DNA of 64,000 nucleotides from Prescottella defluvii (GCF_000738775.1 NZ_JPOC01000009.1:1-64000); one strand, 5' to 3'. Counted from the stretch's first letter, positions 46,020-54,559 are shown. Translations and numbers: made by a program. The notes: generated from the sequence alone by a model not told the origin.

Positions 46020-47641
46020 CGGAAGGGCTTGCGCAGGACTCGCCGCATCGGACCGCCGCGCGCGTCGGACAGTGCGACCCGCGCCGCGCTGCGCCCACTC
46101 GACCCGGACACGCCACCACCCGGATGGGTCGACGCGCCGGTGAGGTACAGGTCGTCGGCGCCCGGCACCCGATGCGCGGACAGTTCCGGGATGGGCCGCC
46201 ACATGAACATCTGGTCCAGCGACATCTCCACGTGCATCACGTTGCCACCGATCAGGCCCATCTCGCGTTCGATGTCGGCGGGCGTCTGGATGTGCCGGTG
46301 AAGCACACTGTCCGCGAAGCCCGGGGCGAGGGCGTCGACGCTCGCGACGATGCGATCGGCTTCGCGCGCCCCGAGATCAGCCCAGTTGCGGCCGCCGGAC
46401 AGCGCGTACGGATGCCACTGCGACCACAGTGTCACCTGGTGTTCACCGGCGGGGGCGATCGTCGGGTCGATACCGCTGAAGCTCATCGCGAGCACCGCCG
46501 GTTCGGGCGGCAACTCGCCGGCGAGGGCGGCGCCGTGCGCGGTCCGCAGTTGGGCGCGGTCGGAGACGAGCAGTTGCAGGCCCGACGTCGCCGTCGCATC
46601 CGTCCCGTCCCGGGGCGCGCTCGGATACGACGGCAGCGCGTCGGTCCCGAGACGCAAGACCATGCCGATGCCGGGCCCGACGCGGATCCGACGCCGCCAG
46701 CCCTCCAGGGTGGGGCGGTCGTAGCCGCCGCGCTCGAGCAGGTCGAGGGTCGTCAGCACGTGGCAACCGGCGACGACGCGGCGGGCGCGCACCTGGCGCC
46801 CGGACTCCGTCACGACGGTCCAGCCGTCGGAATCCTTGCGCAACTCGGTGACACCGTCGCCGAGGGTGACCGCTCCACCGTCCGCGGTGAGCCGGGCCGA
46901 GAGCGCGGCCGTCAGCGCGCCGCTGCCGCCGACCGCCCGACCGGGGGGCAGCGTGTGCATCAACGCCGCGAACCCCACCATCGGCGCGGTTCCCGGCTCC
47001 GACATCGGCGGACCCGACTGCGCACCGAACCACGCGAGGGCCGCCTTGAGGGGTTCGCTGTCGAAGTACTCGTCGAGCAGGGCGTCGCCCGTCGTCAGGA
47101 ACTCCCGGGAGAGCCCGGCGGCACCGCCGGACGTGTCGAGGCCCCAGAACGACCGCGCCAGGTGTCCGCCGGTGGGGGGCGCCGAGAACGCGCGCATCAC
47201 ACGTTCCGTCCGTGGCCCCCATGTCCCGACGAACCGGCGGTAGGCGTCCGCGTCGGCCGCACCGCACGACTCCTCGATCGACCGGCACGTCCGATCGAGG
47301 CTGCGGTGGAAGACGATTCCCGGCCGGTCCGATCCCGCCGGCGCGGGCGCGAACGCCCAGGGATCGCAGTCGATGTAGCGCAGCCCGTGCGCGGCGAGAT
47401 CGAGTTCTTCGATGATCCCGGTGTGCCGGATCATGATGTGCGCCGACGACCCCCGGTCCACCTTGTGACCCGGGAACCGTTCGACCGTCGAGACCGCGCC
47501 ACCGACGACGGTGTCGCGCTCGAGAACCTCCACCGACCATCCCGCACGGGCGAGGTAGCAGGCCGAGACCAACGCGTTGTGGCCCGAACCGACCACGACT
47601 GCATCGAGTCGAGCGTCGGCGGCTCGTGTGGAATCTGGCAT
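46016..47641 (-). CDS. Phytoene dehydrogenase-like FAD oxidoreductase (second CrtI-like)
   Basis: The 541-residue flavoprotein belongs to the COG1233 group: VVVGSGHNALVSACYLARAGW and ERDTVVGGAVSTVERFPGH at the N-terminus, RAVGGSGALTAALSARL in the middle, and the C-terminal LYLTGASTHPGGGVSGSSGR. It is clearly different from the CrtI encoded at 39.4-41.0 kb and nearer to CrtO/CrtU-like oxidoreductases. It may act as a carotenoid ketolase, desaturase or isomerase. ATG at 47641 shares one base with the stop of the GNAT gene (TGATG), and its own stop overlaps the CruF-like gene. Confidence 0.85.
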   Translation of the reverse strand: MPDSTRAADARLDAVVVGSGHNALVSACYLARAGWSVEVLERDTVVGGAVSTVERFPGHKVDRGSSAHIMIRHTGIIEELDLAAHGLRYIDCDPWAFAPAPAGSDRPGIVFHRSLDRTCRSIEESCGAADADAYRRFVGTWGPRTERVMRAFSAPPTGGHLARSFWGLDTSGGAAGLSREFLTTGDALLDEYFDSEPLKAALAWFGAQSGPPMSEPGTAPMVGFAALMHTLPPGRAVGGSGALTAALSARLTADGGAVTLGDGVTELRKDSDGWTVVTESGRQVRARRVVAGCHVLTTLDLLERGGYDRPTLEGWRRRIRVGPGIGMVLRLGTDALPSYPSAPRDGTDATATSGLQLLVSDRAQLRTAHGAALAGELPPEPAVLAMSFSGIDPTIAPAGEHQVTLWSQWHPYALSGGRNWADLGAREADRIVASVDALAPGFADSVLHRHIQTPADIEREMGLIGGNVMHVEMSLDQMFMWRPIPELSAHRVPGADDLYLTGASTHPGGGVSGSSGRSAARVALSDARGGPMRRVLRKPFR

Positions 47642-48261
47642 CACAGCGGCAACCCCCGTCCCAGAACAGCGAACGGTCGGCGATCGCCCGCGAAGGTGAA
47701 GTGTCGGACGACGTCCCGGAATCCGGTGCGCCGGTACAGGCGCCATGCCCGGTTGTCCTCGCCGTCCACCTCGGGGGTGGACAGCATCACGCCGCGCTCC
47801 GGGCGGTCGGCCAGCAGGCGTCGGAGCAGTTGCTCGCCCAGGCGATGTCCCTGTGCGTCCGGGTGGACGTGCAATTCGGTCAGTTCGAAGTAGCTGCCGA
47901 GGACGTACGCGATCTGGTCCCGGCTCCAGCCGGTCGCCTGCATCCCGTGCCGCACCTGCTGCTGCCACCACTGGTCGGGGGCGCCGCGGTAGCCGTACGC
48001 GATCGCGACCAGCGGCGCCGGGCGGTCGGGGAATTCGGGATCGACCCGTACCGCGCCGACCGCGCGCCAGCCCGCTCGCTGCATGTGTTCGGTCCACATC
48101 GGGGCGCGGTGGTACTCGGTGCCGCGGGGATATCCCATCGCCGCCACATAGATCGACAGTGCCTCGGGGAGCCGGGCCCGCATGTCGGATACCGACAGGT
48201 CCACGACGGCCGGAGCGGACTCCGGATTCGGGTCGGGGCACTCGCCGGTGCTCGCATCCAT
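47641..48261 (-). CDS. GNAT family N-acetyltransferase (Rv2170 type)
   Basis: The roughly 206-residue protein has a GNAT core in its C-terminal half: FELTELHVHPDAQGHRLGEQLLRRLL (motif A, acetyl-CoA loop Q/R-x-x-G-x-G/L) and NRAWRLYRRTGFRDVVRHF (motif B). The N-terminal half (MGYPRGTEYHRAPMWTEHMQR) is specific to this actinobacterial group. ATG at 48261 is chosen; GTG at 48273 is directly against the AGAAGG purines and would leave no spacing. It heads the minus-strand GNAT-CrtI-like-CruF chain. The LexA box at 48321 lies upstream of it as well as of the HEPN gene. Confidence 0.82.
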   Translation of the reverse strand: MDASTGECPDPNPESAPAVVDLSVSDMRARLPEALSIYVAAMGYPRGTEYHRAPMWTEHMQRAGWRAVGAVRVDPEFPDRPAPLVAIAYGYRGAPDQWWQQQVRHGMQATGWSRDQIAYVLGSYFELTELHVHPDAQGHRLGEQLLRRLLADRPERGVMLSTPEVDGEDNRAWRLYRRTGFRDVVRHFTFAGDRRPFAVLGRGLPL

Positions 48262-48320
48262 GCGCGGGCTCACCCTTCTTTCTTGACGACATGTCGGTGG
48301 GGCCAGTTATATTGAATAGG

Positions 48321-48336
48321 TCGAACGCATGTTCGA
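48321..48336. promoter_or_regulatory. Perfect LexA (SOS) box
   Basis: TCGAACGCATGTTCGA is an exact TCGAAC-N4-GTTCGA palindrome, the actinobacterial/mycobacterial SOS box. TATATT (48309-48314) just upstream on the plus strand is a reasonable -10 hexamer, which would put the box at or just after the transcription start of the HEPN gene. The divergent GNAT gene starts 60 bases away on the other side. Confidence 0.85.
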
Positions 48337-48423
48337 TATGGCCGATCCGGTGATGTTCGAGGGAAGCGAACATCGCCGGATCGGCGGTCCCGAACTTCGG
48401 AGCGTTGGGAGGTGCTCGGAGTC

Positions 48424-48948
48424 ATGTCGAAGGTCGTACCGGAAATTGAGCGAGGGGCAGTACCGAAGGTGTCGAAGCCCCGGAGGTCGGGGCGGGTGCC
48501 GATCGCTGCGCCCGGGGGCGGATCGTCGGGGCCGTCGTCGTCGCCGATGTCGGCGGTCGCGCTGCTCCGGCGCGCGGACGGCCTGCTGTCGGAGGCGGCC
48601 GGCGCGGCCGAGCCGGCCGAGCGATTCCGCTGCGCATACCTCGGCGCGTTGCGTGGCGCCGCTGCCGTCCTCGCCGCTGCGGCGGGCGCAAGTTCCGGTC
48701 GGCCGCGGCGATCCCAGTCGCGGAACGCGTGGGTCCTCCTGGCTCGGGCGGCACCGGATTTCGTGGAGTGGGCCGACTACTTCGCCGAGCATTCCGCCCT
48801 GCGCGCCTCGATCGAGGCCGGTGTCACCCGGACCGTGACGGATGGGGATGCGGACGCGTTCTACTTCGAGGTGGGACGGTTTCTCACCGCGGTCGAGGAG
48901 CACCTCGCCCGCGGAGGCGCGGGGGCTGTCCCGGGCCTGTCGGCGTAG
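48424..48948 (+). CDS. SAV_6107-type HEPN domain protein, likely SOS-regulated
   Basis: The roughly 174-residue protein has a disordered basic N-terminus (about 45 residues) and then a four-helix HEPN-like domain: [59 protein letters not shown] and ADAFYFEVGRFLTAVEEHLA. This family commonly sits near the mraZ end of the dcw cluster in actinobacteria and, from general knowledge, often beside a Y-family polymerase gene; none is present here. ATG at 48424 has GGGAGG upstream; GTG at 48412 is possible. The LexA box 88 bases upstream implies induction by DNA damage. Confidence 0.8.
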   Translation: MSKVVPEIERGAVPKVSKPRRSGRVPIAAPGGGSSGPSSSPMSAVALLRRADGLLSEAAGAAEPAERFRCAYLGALRGAAAVLAAAAGASSGRPRRSQSRNAWVLLARAAPDFVEWADYFAEHSALRASIEAGVTRTVTDGDADAFYFEVGRFLTAVEEHLARGGAGAVPGLSA

Positions 48949-49152
48949 CGCTGAAGCGGTGATTCCGGACACGTTCACGGCCCCTTCTGGTGGGGCGTAC
49001 CGGATTGTCGCCGATTCGGTGGGAACTCGTCGGCGGAGTAGGTGGTCAGGGGAGGACTCTCCTCGTATTATTGAATTCAGGTAACCGTCAGTCAGTTACC
49101 CACCTCTCCGCACCGCGGCGAGGTGCCAACTCTTAGTGCCGGGGGAGGTACC

Positions 49153-49593
49153 GTGCCACTCTCCGAGCACGAGCAGCGCATGCTCGATCAGATCGAGAGC
49201 GCTCTCTACGCCGAGGATCCCAAGTTCGCGTCCACGGTGAGGGGCGGGCGAATGCGCGCCCCCGCCGGAAAGCGTCGGTTGCAGGCGGTGGCCCTCTTCG
49301 CGTTGGGTCTCGTCCTTCTCGTCGCGGGCGTCGCTCTGGATGTGTTGTGGTTGGGCGGATTCCCGATCGTCAGTGTGATCGGATTCGTCGTAATGTTCGG
49401 TGCCGGCGTGCTCTTCCTCTTCGGTGGAGGGAAGGGTCATCTGGCAGCGGTACCCGACGGGGACGCCCCGTCCGGTCAAGGGTCGGGCGCGCGTGGGTCT
49501 CATCCACGCAAGCCCCATGGAGGCAAGAAGTCCGGCGGCGGATTCTCGTCCCGGATGGAAGATCGTTTCCGCAGGAGATTCGAACAGGAGTAG
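49153..49593 (+). CDS. DUF3040 membrane protein
   Basis: The roughly 146-residue protein starts VPLSEHEQRMLDQIESALYAEDPKFAS, the DUF3040 signature. Two membrane helices follow (LQAVALFALGLVLLVAGVALDVL and FPIVSVIGFVVMFGAGVLFLF). The tail is Gly/Ser/Lys-rich and ends in RMEDRFRRRFEQE. GTG at 49153 has a strong GGGGGAGG site. Rv2169c is the equivalent, just before mraZ. Function is unknown, but its fixed place suggests a link to division or wall growth. A textbook terminator follows. Confidence 0.88.
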   Translation: MPLSEHEQRMLDQIESALYAEDPKFASTVRGGRMRAPAGKRRLQAVALFALGLVLLVAGVALDVLWLGGFPIVSVIGFVVMFGAGVLFLFGGGKGHLAAVPDGDAPSGQGSGARGSHPRKPHGGKKSGGGFSSRMEDRFRRRFEQE

Positions 49594-49624
49594 TTCTCGG
49601 CGTTCGCAACGCTCACGCTCTCCG

Positions 49625-49667
49625 AACGGCGATGGCGCGACCACAATGGTCGCGCCATCGCCGTTTT
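49625..49667 (+). terminator. Rho-independent terminator after the DUF3040 gene
   Basis: A perfect 19-bp stem (49625-49643 with 49647-49665) with a CAA loop runs straight into TTTT, the clearest intrinsic terminator of the window. It isolates the DUF3040 gene from the mraZ operon. Confidence 0.88.
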
Positions 49668-49694
49668 CGTGTCGGCGCGCCGCCGTCCTGTTCC

Positions 49695-49732
49695 CCACGT
49701 TTCCCCACCGGTTGTCCCCACAGGTCCCCACC
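49695..49732 (-). promoter_or_regulatory. Four inverted GTGGG boxes (possible distal MraZ site)
   Basis: CCCAC, the complement of GTGGG, occurs at 49695, 49705, 49718 and 49728. Two pairs each have the 10-base MraZ period, with 13 bases between the pairs. The array faces away from mraZ, about 230 bases upstream of the plus-strand array. The stretch between the arrays (49733-49958) shows no other feature I can name. Confidence 0.5.
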
Positions 49733-49958
49733 GCGGCGACGGCGGCGGGTGGGGTGCGATCGGGGGTGTTGTCGGCGCGCAGCGACGACGCGTTGAACTG
49801 GCGCTTTCGTGGCCCGGGTGGAGCGGGCGCGTGGTCCTGCTGGGGGAGTGCCTCGTGTTTGCAGTCACGTGGACGGAAATGCCCCACTTCCAGCCATGCC
49901 CGGTGATCTGCGGTTATTCGCGCCCACTTGTCAAATCCGCCCCCCGATAGGATTCGAA

Positions 49959-49983
49959 GTGGGGGAAAGTGGGGTAATGTGGT
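49959..49983 (+). promoter_or_regulatory. mraZ: MraZ operator: GTGGG boxes at 10-base period
   Basis: GTGGG at 49959-49963 and 49969-49973 and GTGG at 49979-49982 have exact 10-base spacing, 100-120 bases before the mraZ start. MraZ of E. coli and other bacteria binds tandem TGGG-containing boxes with 5-base spacers in the same place. This is therefore the likely autoregulatory site of the dcw operon. Confidence 0.75.
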
Positions 49984-50081
49984 GCACAGCGGATCACGGT
50001 GCGTGACCCGCCAGAATGCAGGGCTGTACCGGCCGGTAGAGCCCACACGTTCGCCACAGGGCCCCGGTGGGAGGTGTCGAG

Positions 50082-50513
50082 ATGTTTCTCGGTACCTATA
50101 CGCCGAAGCTCGACGACAAAGGGCGACTCACGTTGCCTGCGAAGTTCCGGGACGCGTTGGCGGGAGGGTTGATGGTCACGAAAGGGCAGGACCACAGCCT
50201 TGCGGTGTACCCCCGTGAGGAGTTCACCGCGCTTGCGCGTCGTGCGGCGGCGGCATCCCGAAGTAATCCGCAGGCTCGCGCTTTCGTGCGTGCGCTTGCG
50301 TCGGGAGCCGACGAACAGCATCCCGATGCCCAGGGACGGATCACGTTGTCCTCCGACCATCGCCGTTATGCGGGGTTGTCGAAGGAGTGCGTGGTGATCG
50401 GATCGGTCGACTTCCTCGAGATTTGGGACGCCCGGACATGGGAGTCCTACGTCGCGGAGCACGAGGAAAGCTACTCACAAGCCAGAGACGAGGCGCTCGA
50501 GGGGATCTTCTAG
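50082..50513 (+). CDS. mraZ: Transcriptional regulator MraZ
   Basis: The 143-residue protein contains two SpoVT/AbrB-like repeats: [25 protein letters not shown] in the first half and [20 protein letters not shown] in the second, each with the DxxGR motif. MraZ forms a ring that binds tandem boxes upstream of its own gene and represses the dcw cluster. ATG at 50082 has GGGAGG 7-12 bases upstream. It is the first gene of the operon; a 277-base gap with a direct repeat separates it from rsmH. Confidence 0.95.
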   Translation: MFLGTYTPKLDDKGRLTLPAKFRDALAGGLMVTKGQDHSLAVYPREEFTALARRAAAASRSNPQARAFVRALASGADEQHPDAQGRITLSSDHRRYAGLSKECVVIGSVDFLEIWDARTWESYVAEHEESYSQARDEALEGIF

Positions 50514-50559
50514 CCCACCGACGCCACAGGCGAGTGCCGCGAGGCCTCTGCCCGAGTGT

Positions 50560-50629
50560 GACCCTGACGCACTTCCCCAGCGCCAGGTTCACTACCGGGA
50601 CCCTGACGCACTTCCCCAGCGCCAGGTTC
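50560..50629. repeat. Direct repeat of 31 bases in the mraZ-rsmH gap
   Basis: The 31-base sequence beginning GACCCTGACGCACTTCCCCA is present twice without mismatch, at 50560-50590 and 50599-50629, separated by eight bases (period 39). A third, degenerate GCACTTCC lies near 50658. Nothing indicates a gene here; the open minus-strand frame that crosses it is a shadow. Confidence 0.8.
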
Positions 50630-50790
50630 CTCGATCGGACAGGGACCTCGAGGCATTCGCACTTCCCGGAGAGTGACGTTCGCGAGTTTCGTTGCAGCGC
50701 AGATCGGTCGACGACAACCCGCCGAACCACCTCTTCGGAACAACCAAGCACGTGCAAGCCCCACAGCATCCAGCAGGAGCCGGAGGAATC

Positions 50791-51807
50791 ATGGTCGACG
50801 GCGAGGACGACACCCGGTCGGTCCCCGGCGAGTTCGGTCATGTCCCGGTGCTGCTGCACCGCGCGGACGACCTTCTCGGCCCGGCGCTCACCGCCGGCAA
50901 CCCCACAGGCGAGGGCGCGGTCATGATCGACGCGACGCTCGGTCTGGGTGGCCACTCGGAGCACTTCCTGCGGACCTATCCCGGTCTGCATCTCATCGGT
51001 CTGGACCGTGACCCTGAGGCGCTGCGCATCGCCTCCGAGCGACTGTCGGCCTACTCCGACCGCACCACCTTCGTGCACACGCGGTACGACGGCATCGTCC
51101 ACGCGCTCGAAGAGGCCGGCCTGGACTCGGTCGGCACCGTGCACGGCATCCTGTTCGATCTGGGTGTGTCGTCGATGCAGTTGGACGAGGCCGAGCGGGG
51201 CTTCGCGTACTCGATCGACGCACCGTTGGACATGCGGATGAATCCGACGACCGGAATCACTGCGGCCGAGGTGCTCAACACCTACAGCCACGGTGACCTT
51301 GCGCGCATCCTGAGTACCTACGGCGAGGAGCGCTTCGCGGGGCGGATCGCCTCGGAGGTGGTGCGCCGTCGGGCGAAGCAGCCGTTCACCACCAGCGCCG
51401 CACTCGTCGAGCTCATCTACGACGCCATCCCGGCGGCCACGCGCCGCACCGGAGGGCATCCCGCGAAGCGCACGTTCCAGGCTCTTCGGGTCGAAGTCAA
51501 CGGTGAACTCGACTCGCTGCGGGCTGCGATTCCCGCTGCCCTCGACGCATTGGCGGTCGGCGGGCGGGTCGTGTTCATGTCGTACCAGTCCCTCGAAGAC
51601 CGAGTGGTCAAGCAGGAACTGACACCACTGTCGAAGTCGAAGACGCCCGAGGGCCTGCCGGTGGAACTGCCGGGTATGGGGCCGGAGCTCCGGATCCTCA
51701 CGCGGGGTGCCGAACGTGCGTCCGAACAGGAGATCGAAGAGAACCCGAGAGCGGCGCCCGTGCGTCTGCGAGCTGCCGAACGAATCGCCAGGAGGGCTGG
51801 AGCGTGA
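50791..51807 (+). CDS. rsmH: 16S rRNA (cytosine(1402)-N(4))-methyltransferase
   Basis: The 338-residue SAM-dependent enzyme methylates N4 of C1402 in 16S rRNA. It has [13 protein letters not shown], the SAM-binding [14 protein letters not shown] and [12 protein letters not shown] motifs, [19 protein letters not shown], and the C-terminal [21 protein letters not shown] at 50791 follows GGAGGA. Its stop overlaps the ftsL start by four bases (GTGA), so the two are coupled. Confidence 0.95.
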   Translation: MVDGEDDTRSVPGEFGHVPVLLHRADDLLGPALTAGNPTGEGAVMIDATLGLGGHSEHFLRTYPGLHLIGLDRDPEALRIASERLSAYSDRTTFVHTRYDGIVHALEEAGLDSVGTVHGILFDLGVSSMQLDEAERGFAYSIDAPLDMRMNPTTGITAAEVLNTYSHGDLARILSTYGEERFAGRIASEVVRRRAKQPFTTSAALVELIYDAIPAATRRTGGHPAKRTFQALRVEVNGELDSLRAAIPAALDALAVGGRVVFMSYQSLEDRVVKQELTPLSKSKTPEGLPVELPGMGPELRILTRGAERASEQEIEENPRAAPVRLRAAERIARRAGA

Positions 51808-52475
51808 CTGACATGACAGTTCGGATGACGTCCACCGGTGTGGGGTCCGCGCGTGTCCGGCGGTCCGGTGCGGCACAGAAGGCATACGAGCGCCGGCAGC
51901 AGCGGGCGACGCACGTGGGCGGAGCCCGTCCTGTTCCGTCGTCGTCGACTCCGTCGTCGCCGCGGGCGATCGTGGCTCGGATTCCCTTCGTGGCCACCAT
52001 TATCGGTCTGCTCTGCCTCGGTCTCGCGACGACGCTGCTGCTGACGACGCGGGCAGCGGAGGATTCGTACCAGCTCGCGGATGCGCGCGCTCACAACCAG
52101 AGCCTGCGCGAGCGGACGGCTGCGCTGCAGCGCGATGTCGCGGCGGGTAACTCGGCACCGGTTCTCGCGGAGAAGGCTGCCGAACTGGGACTGATTCCGG
52201 TCAAGGATCCCGCACGGCTGGTGGTGGCCACCGACGGCAGTGTCGAGGTCGTCGGTACCCCGAAGCCCGCCGAGGGCAAGCCTGTCGCTCCGCTGGACCG
52301 GACGCCGCCGCCGGTGGCCGAGCCGGCTCCGTCTCGGGCGACGCCCCAGGCTCCGGTGACGGTCCCTCCGGCCGCCACGCCGCCTCCGGTCAATGACGGT
52401 CGGATCCAGGCCCGCGGTGAACAATTGACTCCCGTGACGGTCATCACTCAGCCCCCGGCTGGTGCGCGGCAGTGA
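51804..52475 (+). CDS. ftsL: Cell division protein FtsL
   Basis: The 223-residue bitopic protein has a long basic cytoplasmic N-terminus (about 55 residues), one membrane helix ([22 protein letters not shown]), a short coiled coil ([20 protein letters not shown]) with [19 protein letters not shown], and a Pro-rich C-terminal tail of about 80 residues. This fits actinobacterial FtsL, a divisome scaffold that works with FtsQ, FtsB and FtsI-FtsW. GTG at 51804 overlaps the rsmH stop. Its own stop overlaps the ftsI start. Confidence 0.88.
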   Translation: MTDMTVRMTSTGVGSARVRRSGAAQKAYERRQQRATHVGGARPVPSSSTPSSPRAIVARIPFVATIIGLLCLGLATTLLLTTRAAEDSYQLADARAHNQSLRERTAALQRDVAAGNSAPVLAEKAAELGLIPVKDPARLVVATDGSVEVVGTPKPAEGKPVAPLDRTPPPVAEPAPSRATPQAPVTVPPAATPPPVNDGRIQARGEQLTPVTVITQPPAGARQ

Positions 52476-54373
52476 CTCCGGTGGGTGGACGCGATCCTGC
52501 CTCACGGCCGCGTCGGCCCGCGCCGCCGCGGCGATCGCGGGGCCGCAAGCCCGCCGCGAGGCGCTCGGATTCGTTCGGGTTCCGACTCAAGTACGGTCGC
52601 GCGACGATGCTGGTCGCGCTCGGCGTCGCTGCCGTGCAGTTGCTGTGGGTCCAGGGGATCGATGCACCCAGGTTGTCGGCGGAGGCCGCGAATCAGCGCA
52701 CCACGACTGTCACCCTCCCCGCCGTCCGGGGCGCGATCCTGGACCGGAACGGGAACAAGCTGGCCTACACCCTCGATGCGAAGGCGCTGACGTTCCAGCC
52801 GGTGCGTGAGCGCAAGCGGATGGAGGAGGAGCGCGCCAAGGACGAGACCGGCGAGGCGCCCGATCCGGACACCCGGGTGCAGGAGATCGCGAAGGGAATC
52901 CATGCGCGGTTGGGCGACACGGTTTCCGAGAGTGCCCTCCTCGAGAAGCTGCGCAGCGACGAGACCTTCGTCTACCTGGCTCGCAGTGTCGATCCCGCGG
53001 TGGCCGCGGACATCGTCGACGAGTTCAAGGAAGTGGGACTCGAACGGCAGGACATTCGCGAGTATCCCGGCGGCTCGCTCGCGGCGAACATCGTCGGTGC
53101 GACCGGGTGGGACGGACACGGCCTGCTCGGGCTCGAGGAATCGATGGATTCGACGCTCGCCGGCACCGATGGTTCCGAGACTCACGACCGGGGGTCGGAC
53201 GGCGCGGTCATCCCCGGTAGTCGTCGGGATCTGCAGCCCGCCGTGGACGGATCCAGCGTCGAGTTGACCATCGACTCCGACCTGCAGTACTTCGTGCAGC
53301 AGCAGACGCAGCAGGCCAAGGACCTGTCGGGCGCGAAGAACGCGTCGGTCGTCGTGCAGGACACGCGGACCGGTGAGGTGCTCGCGATGTCCAACGACGG
53401 CACGTTCAACCCGGCGATCGGGGTCGGGAACAACCCGCGGACCGCGCAGATGGGCAACCTGCCCGTGAGTTCGCCGTTCGAACCGGGATCGGTCAACAAG
53501 ATCGTGACGGCGGCCGCGGCGCTCGAGTACGGGCTGACCACTCCGGACGAGGTGCTCCAGGTCCCGGGGTCGATCCAGATGGCCGGTGTGTCGGTCAAGG
53601 ATGCGTGGGCGCACGGCGTCGCGCCGTACACCTCGACCGGTGTCTTCGGTAAGTCGTCGAACGTGGGCACACTGATGCTCGCCGAACGGGTCGGCGAGGA
53701 GCGTTTCGCGGAGATGCTGCACAGGTTCGGTCTGGGCCAGCGCACCGACGTCGGGTTGCCCGGCGAGAGCGCCGGTAGCGTCCCGGCCCTCGAGGACTGG
53801 TCGGGCGGTACGTTCGCGAACCTGCCGATCGGACAGGGTCTGTCGATGACGCTGCTGCAGATGACCGGCATGTACCAGGCCATCGCCAACGACGGCGAGC
53901 GGATCGCGCCCCGGATCGTCAAGTCGACCGTCGCGCCGGACGGTTCCCGGACCGAGACCGAACGCCCGGAACCCGTGCGGGTCGTGAGCGAGGAGACCGC
54001 CCGCACCACGCGGGACATGTTCCGCTCGGTGACCCAGAAGGATCCGATGGGCTACCAGCAGGGCACCGGGCCGCAGGCGGGTGTCGAGGGCTACCAGATC
54101 AGTGGCAAGACCGGCACCGCGCAGCAGGTCGATCCGTCCTGTGGGTGCTACTCGAACTCCGATTACTGGATCACCTTCGCGGGCATCGCGCCGTCGGACG
54201 ATCCGCGTTACGTCATCGGGATCATGCTCGATGCCCCGGTCCGCGGTATCGACGGTGGCGGCGGACAGTCGGCGGCACCGCTGTTCCACAACATCGCGTC
54301 GTGGCTTCTGCAGCGGGACAGTGTTCCGATGTCTCCGGACCCCGGTCGGCGGTTGGTGTTGCAGGCCGATTGA
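52472..54373 (+). CDS. ftsI: Penicillin-binding protein FtsI/PbpB (septal transpeptidase)
   Basis: The 633-residue class B PBP cross-links septal peptidoglycan. After a basic N-terminus and one membrane helix (ATMLVALGVAAVQLLWVQG) come the class B dimerisation domain (RGAILDRNGNKLAYTLDAKAL) and the transpeptidase domain: Ser340 and Lys343 in GSVNK, Ser395-Asn397 (SSN), and Lys546 in SGKTGTAQ. An inserted Cys pair (DPSCGCYSNSDY) near the KTG motif is notable. GTG at 52472 overlaps ftsL. It works with FtsW downstream. Confidence 0.95.
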   Translation: MTPVGGRDPASRPRRPAPPRRSRGRKPAARRSDSFGFRLKYGRATMLVALGVAAVQLLWVQGIDAPRLSAEAANQRTTTVTLPAVRGAILDRNGNKLAYTLDAKALTFQPVRERKRMEEERAKDETGEAPDPDTRVQEIAKGIHARLGDTVSESALLEKLRSDETFVYLARSVDPAVAADIVDEFKEVGLERQDIREYPGGSLAANIVGATGWDGHGLLGLEESMDSTLAGTDGSETHDRGSDGAVIPGSRRDLQPAVDGSSVELTIDSDLQYFVQQQTQQAKDLSGAKNASVVVQDTRTGEVLAMSNDGTFNPAIGVGNNPRTAQMGNLPVSSPFEPGSVNKIVTAAAALEYGLTTPDEVLQVPGSIQMAGVSVKDAWAHGVAPYTSTGVFGKSSNVGTLMLAERVGEERFAEMLHRFGLGQRTDVGLPGESAGSVPALEDWSGGTFANLPIGQGLSMTLLQMTGMYQAIANDGERIAPRIVKSTVAPDGSRTETERPEPVRVVSEETARTTRDMFRSVTQKDPMGYQQGTGPQAGVEGYQISGKTGTAQQVDPSCGCYSNSDYWITFAGIAPSDDPRYVIGIMLDAPVRGIDGGGGQSAAPLFHNIASWLLQRDSVPMSPDPGRRLVLQAD

Positions 54374-54559
54374 CTTCGTCCGGGCCGCGTCCCGCCTGTC
54401 GGGGTGACGATTCCCACGCAACCGGTGTGTACCGGACGTGGTGGGTCGTGCCCGGGGTGACGCCGCCGGTAATCTGACACGTCGGTCTCCGTCCACGAGG
54501 ATGGATACGACCGAACGAAACACCGAACCGATACTCGATCCCGAGAGGACCCACTGCCT

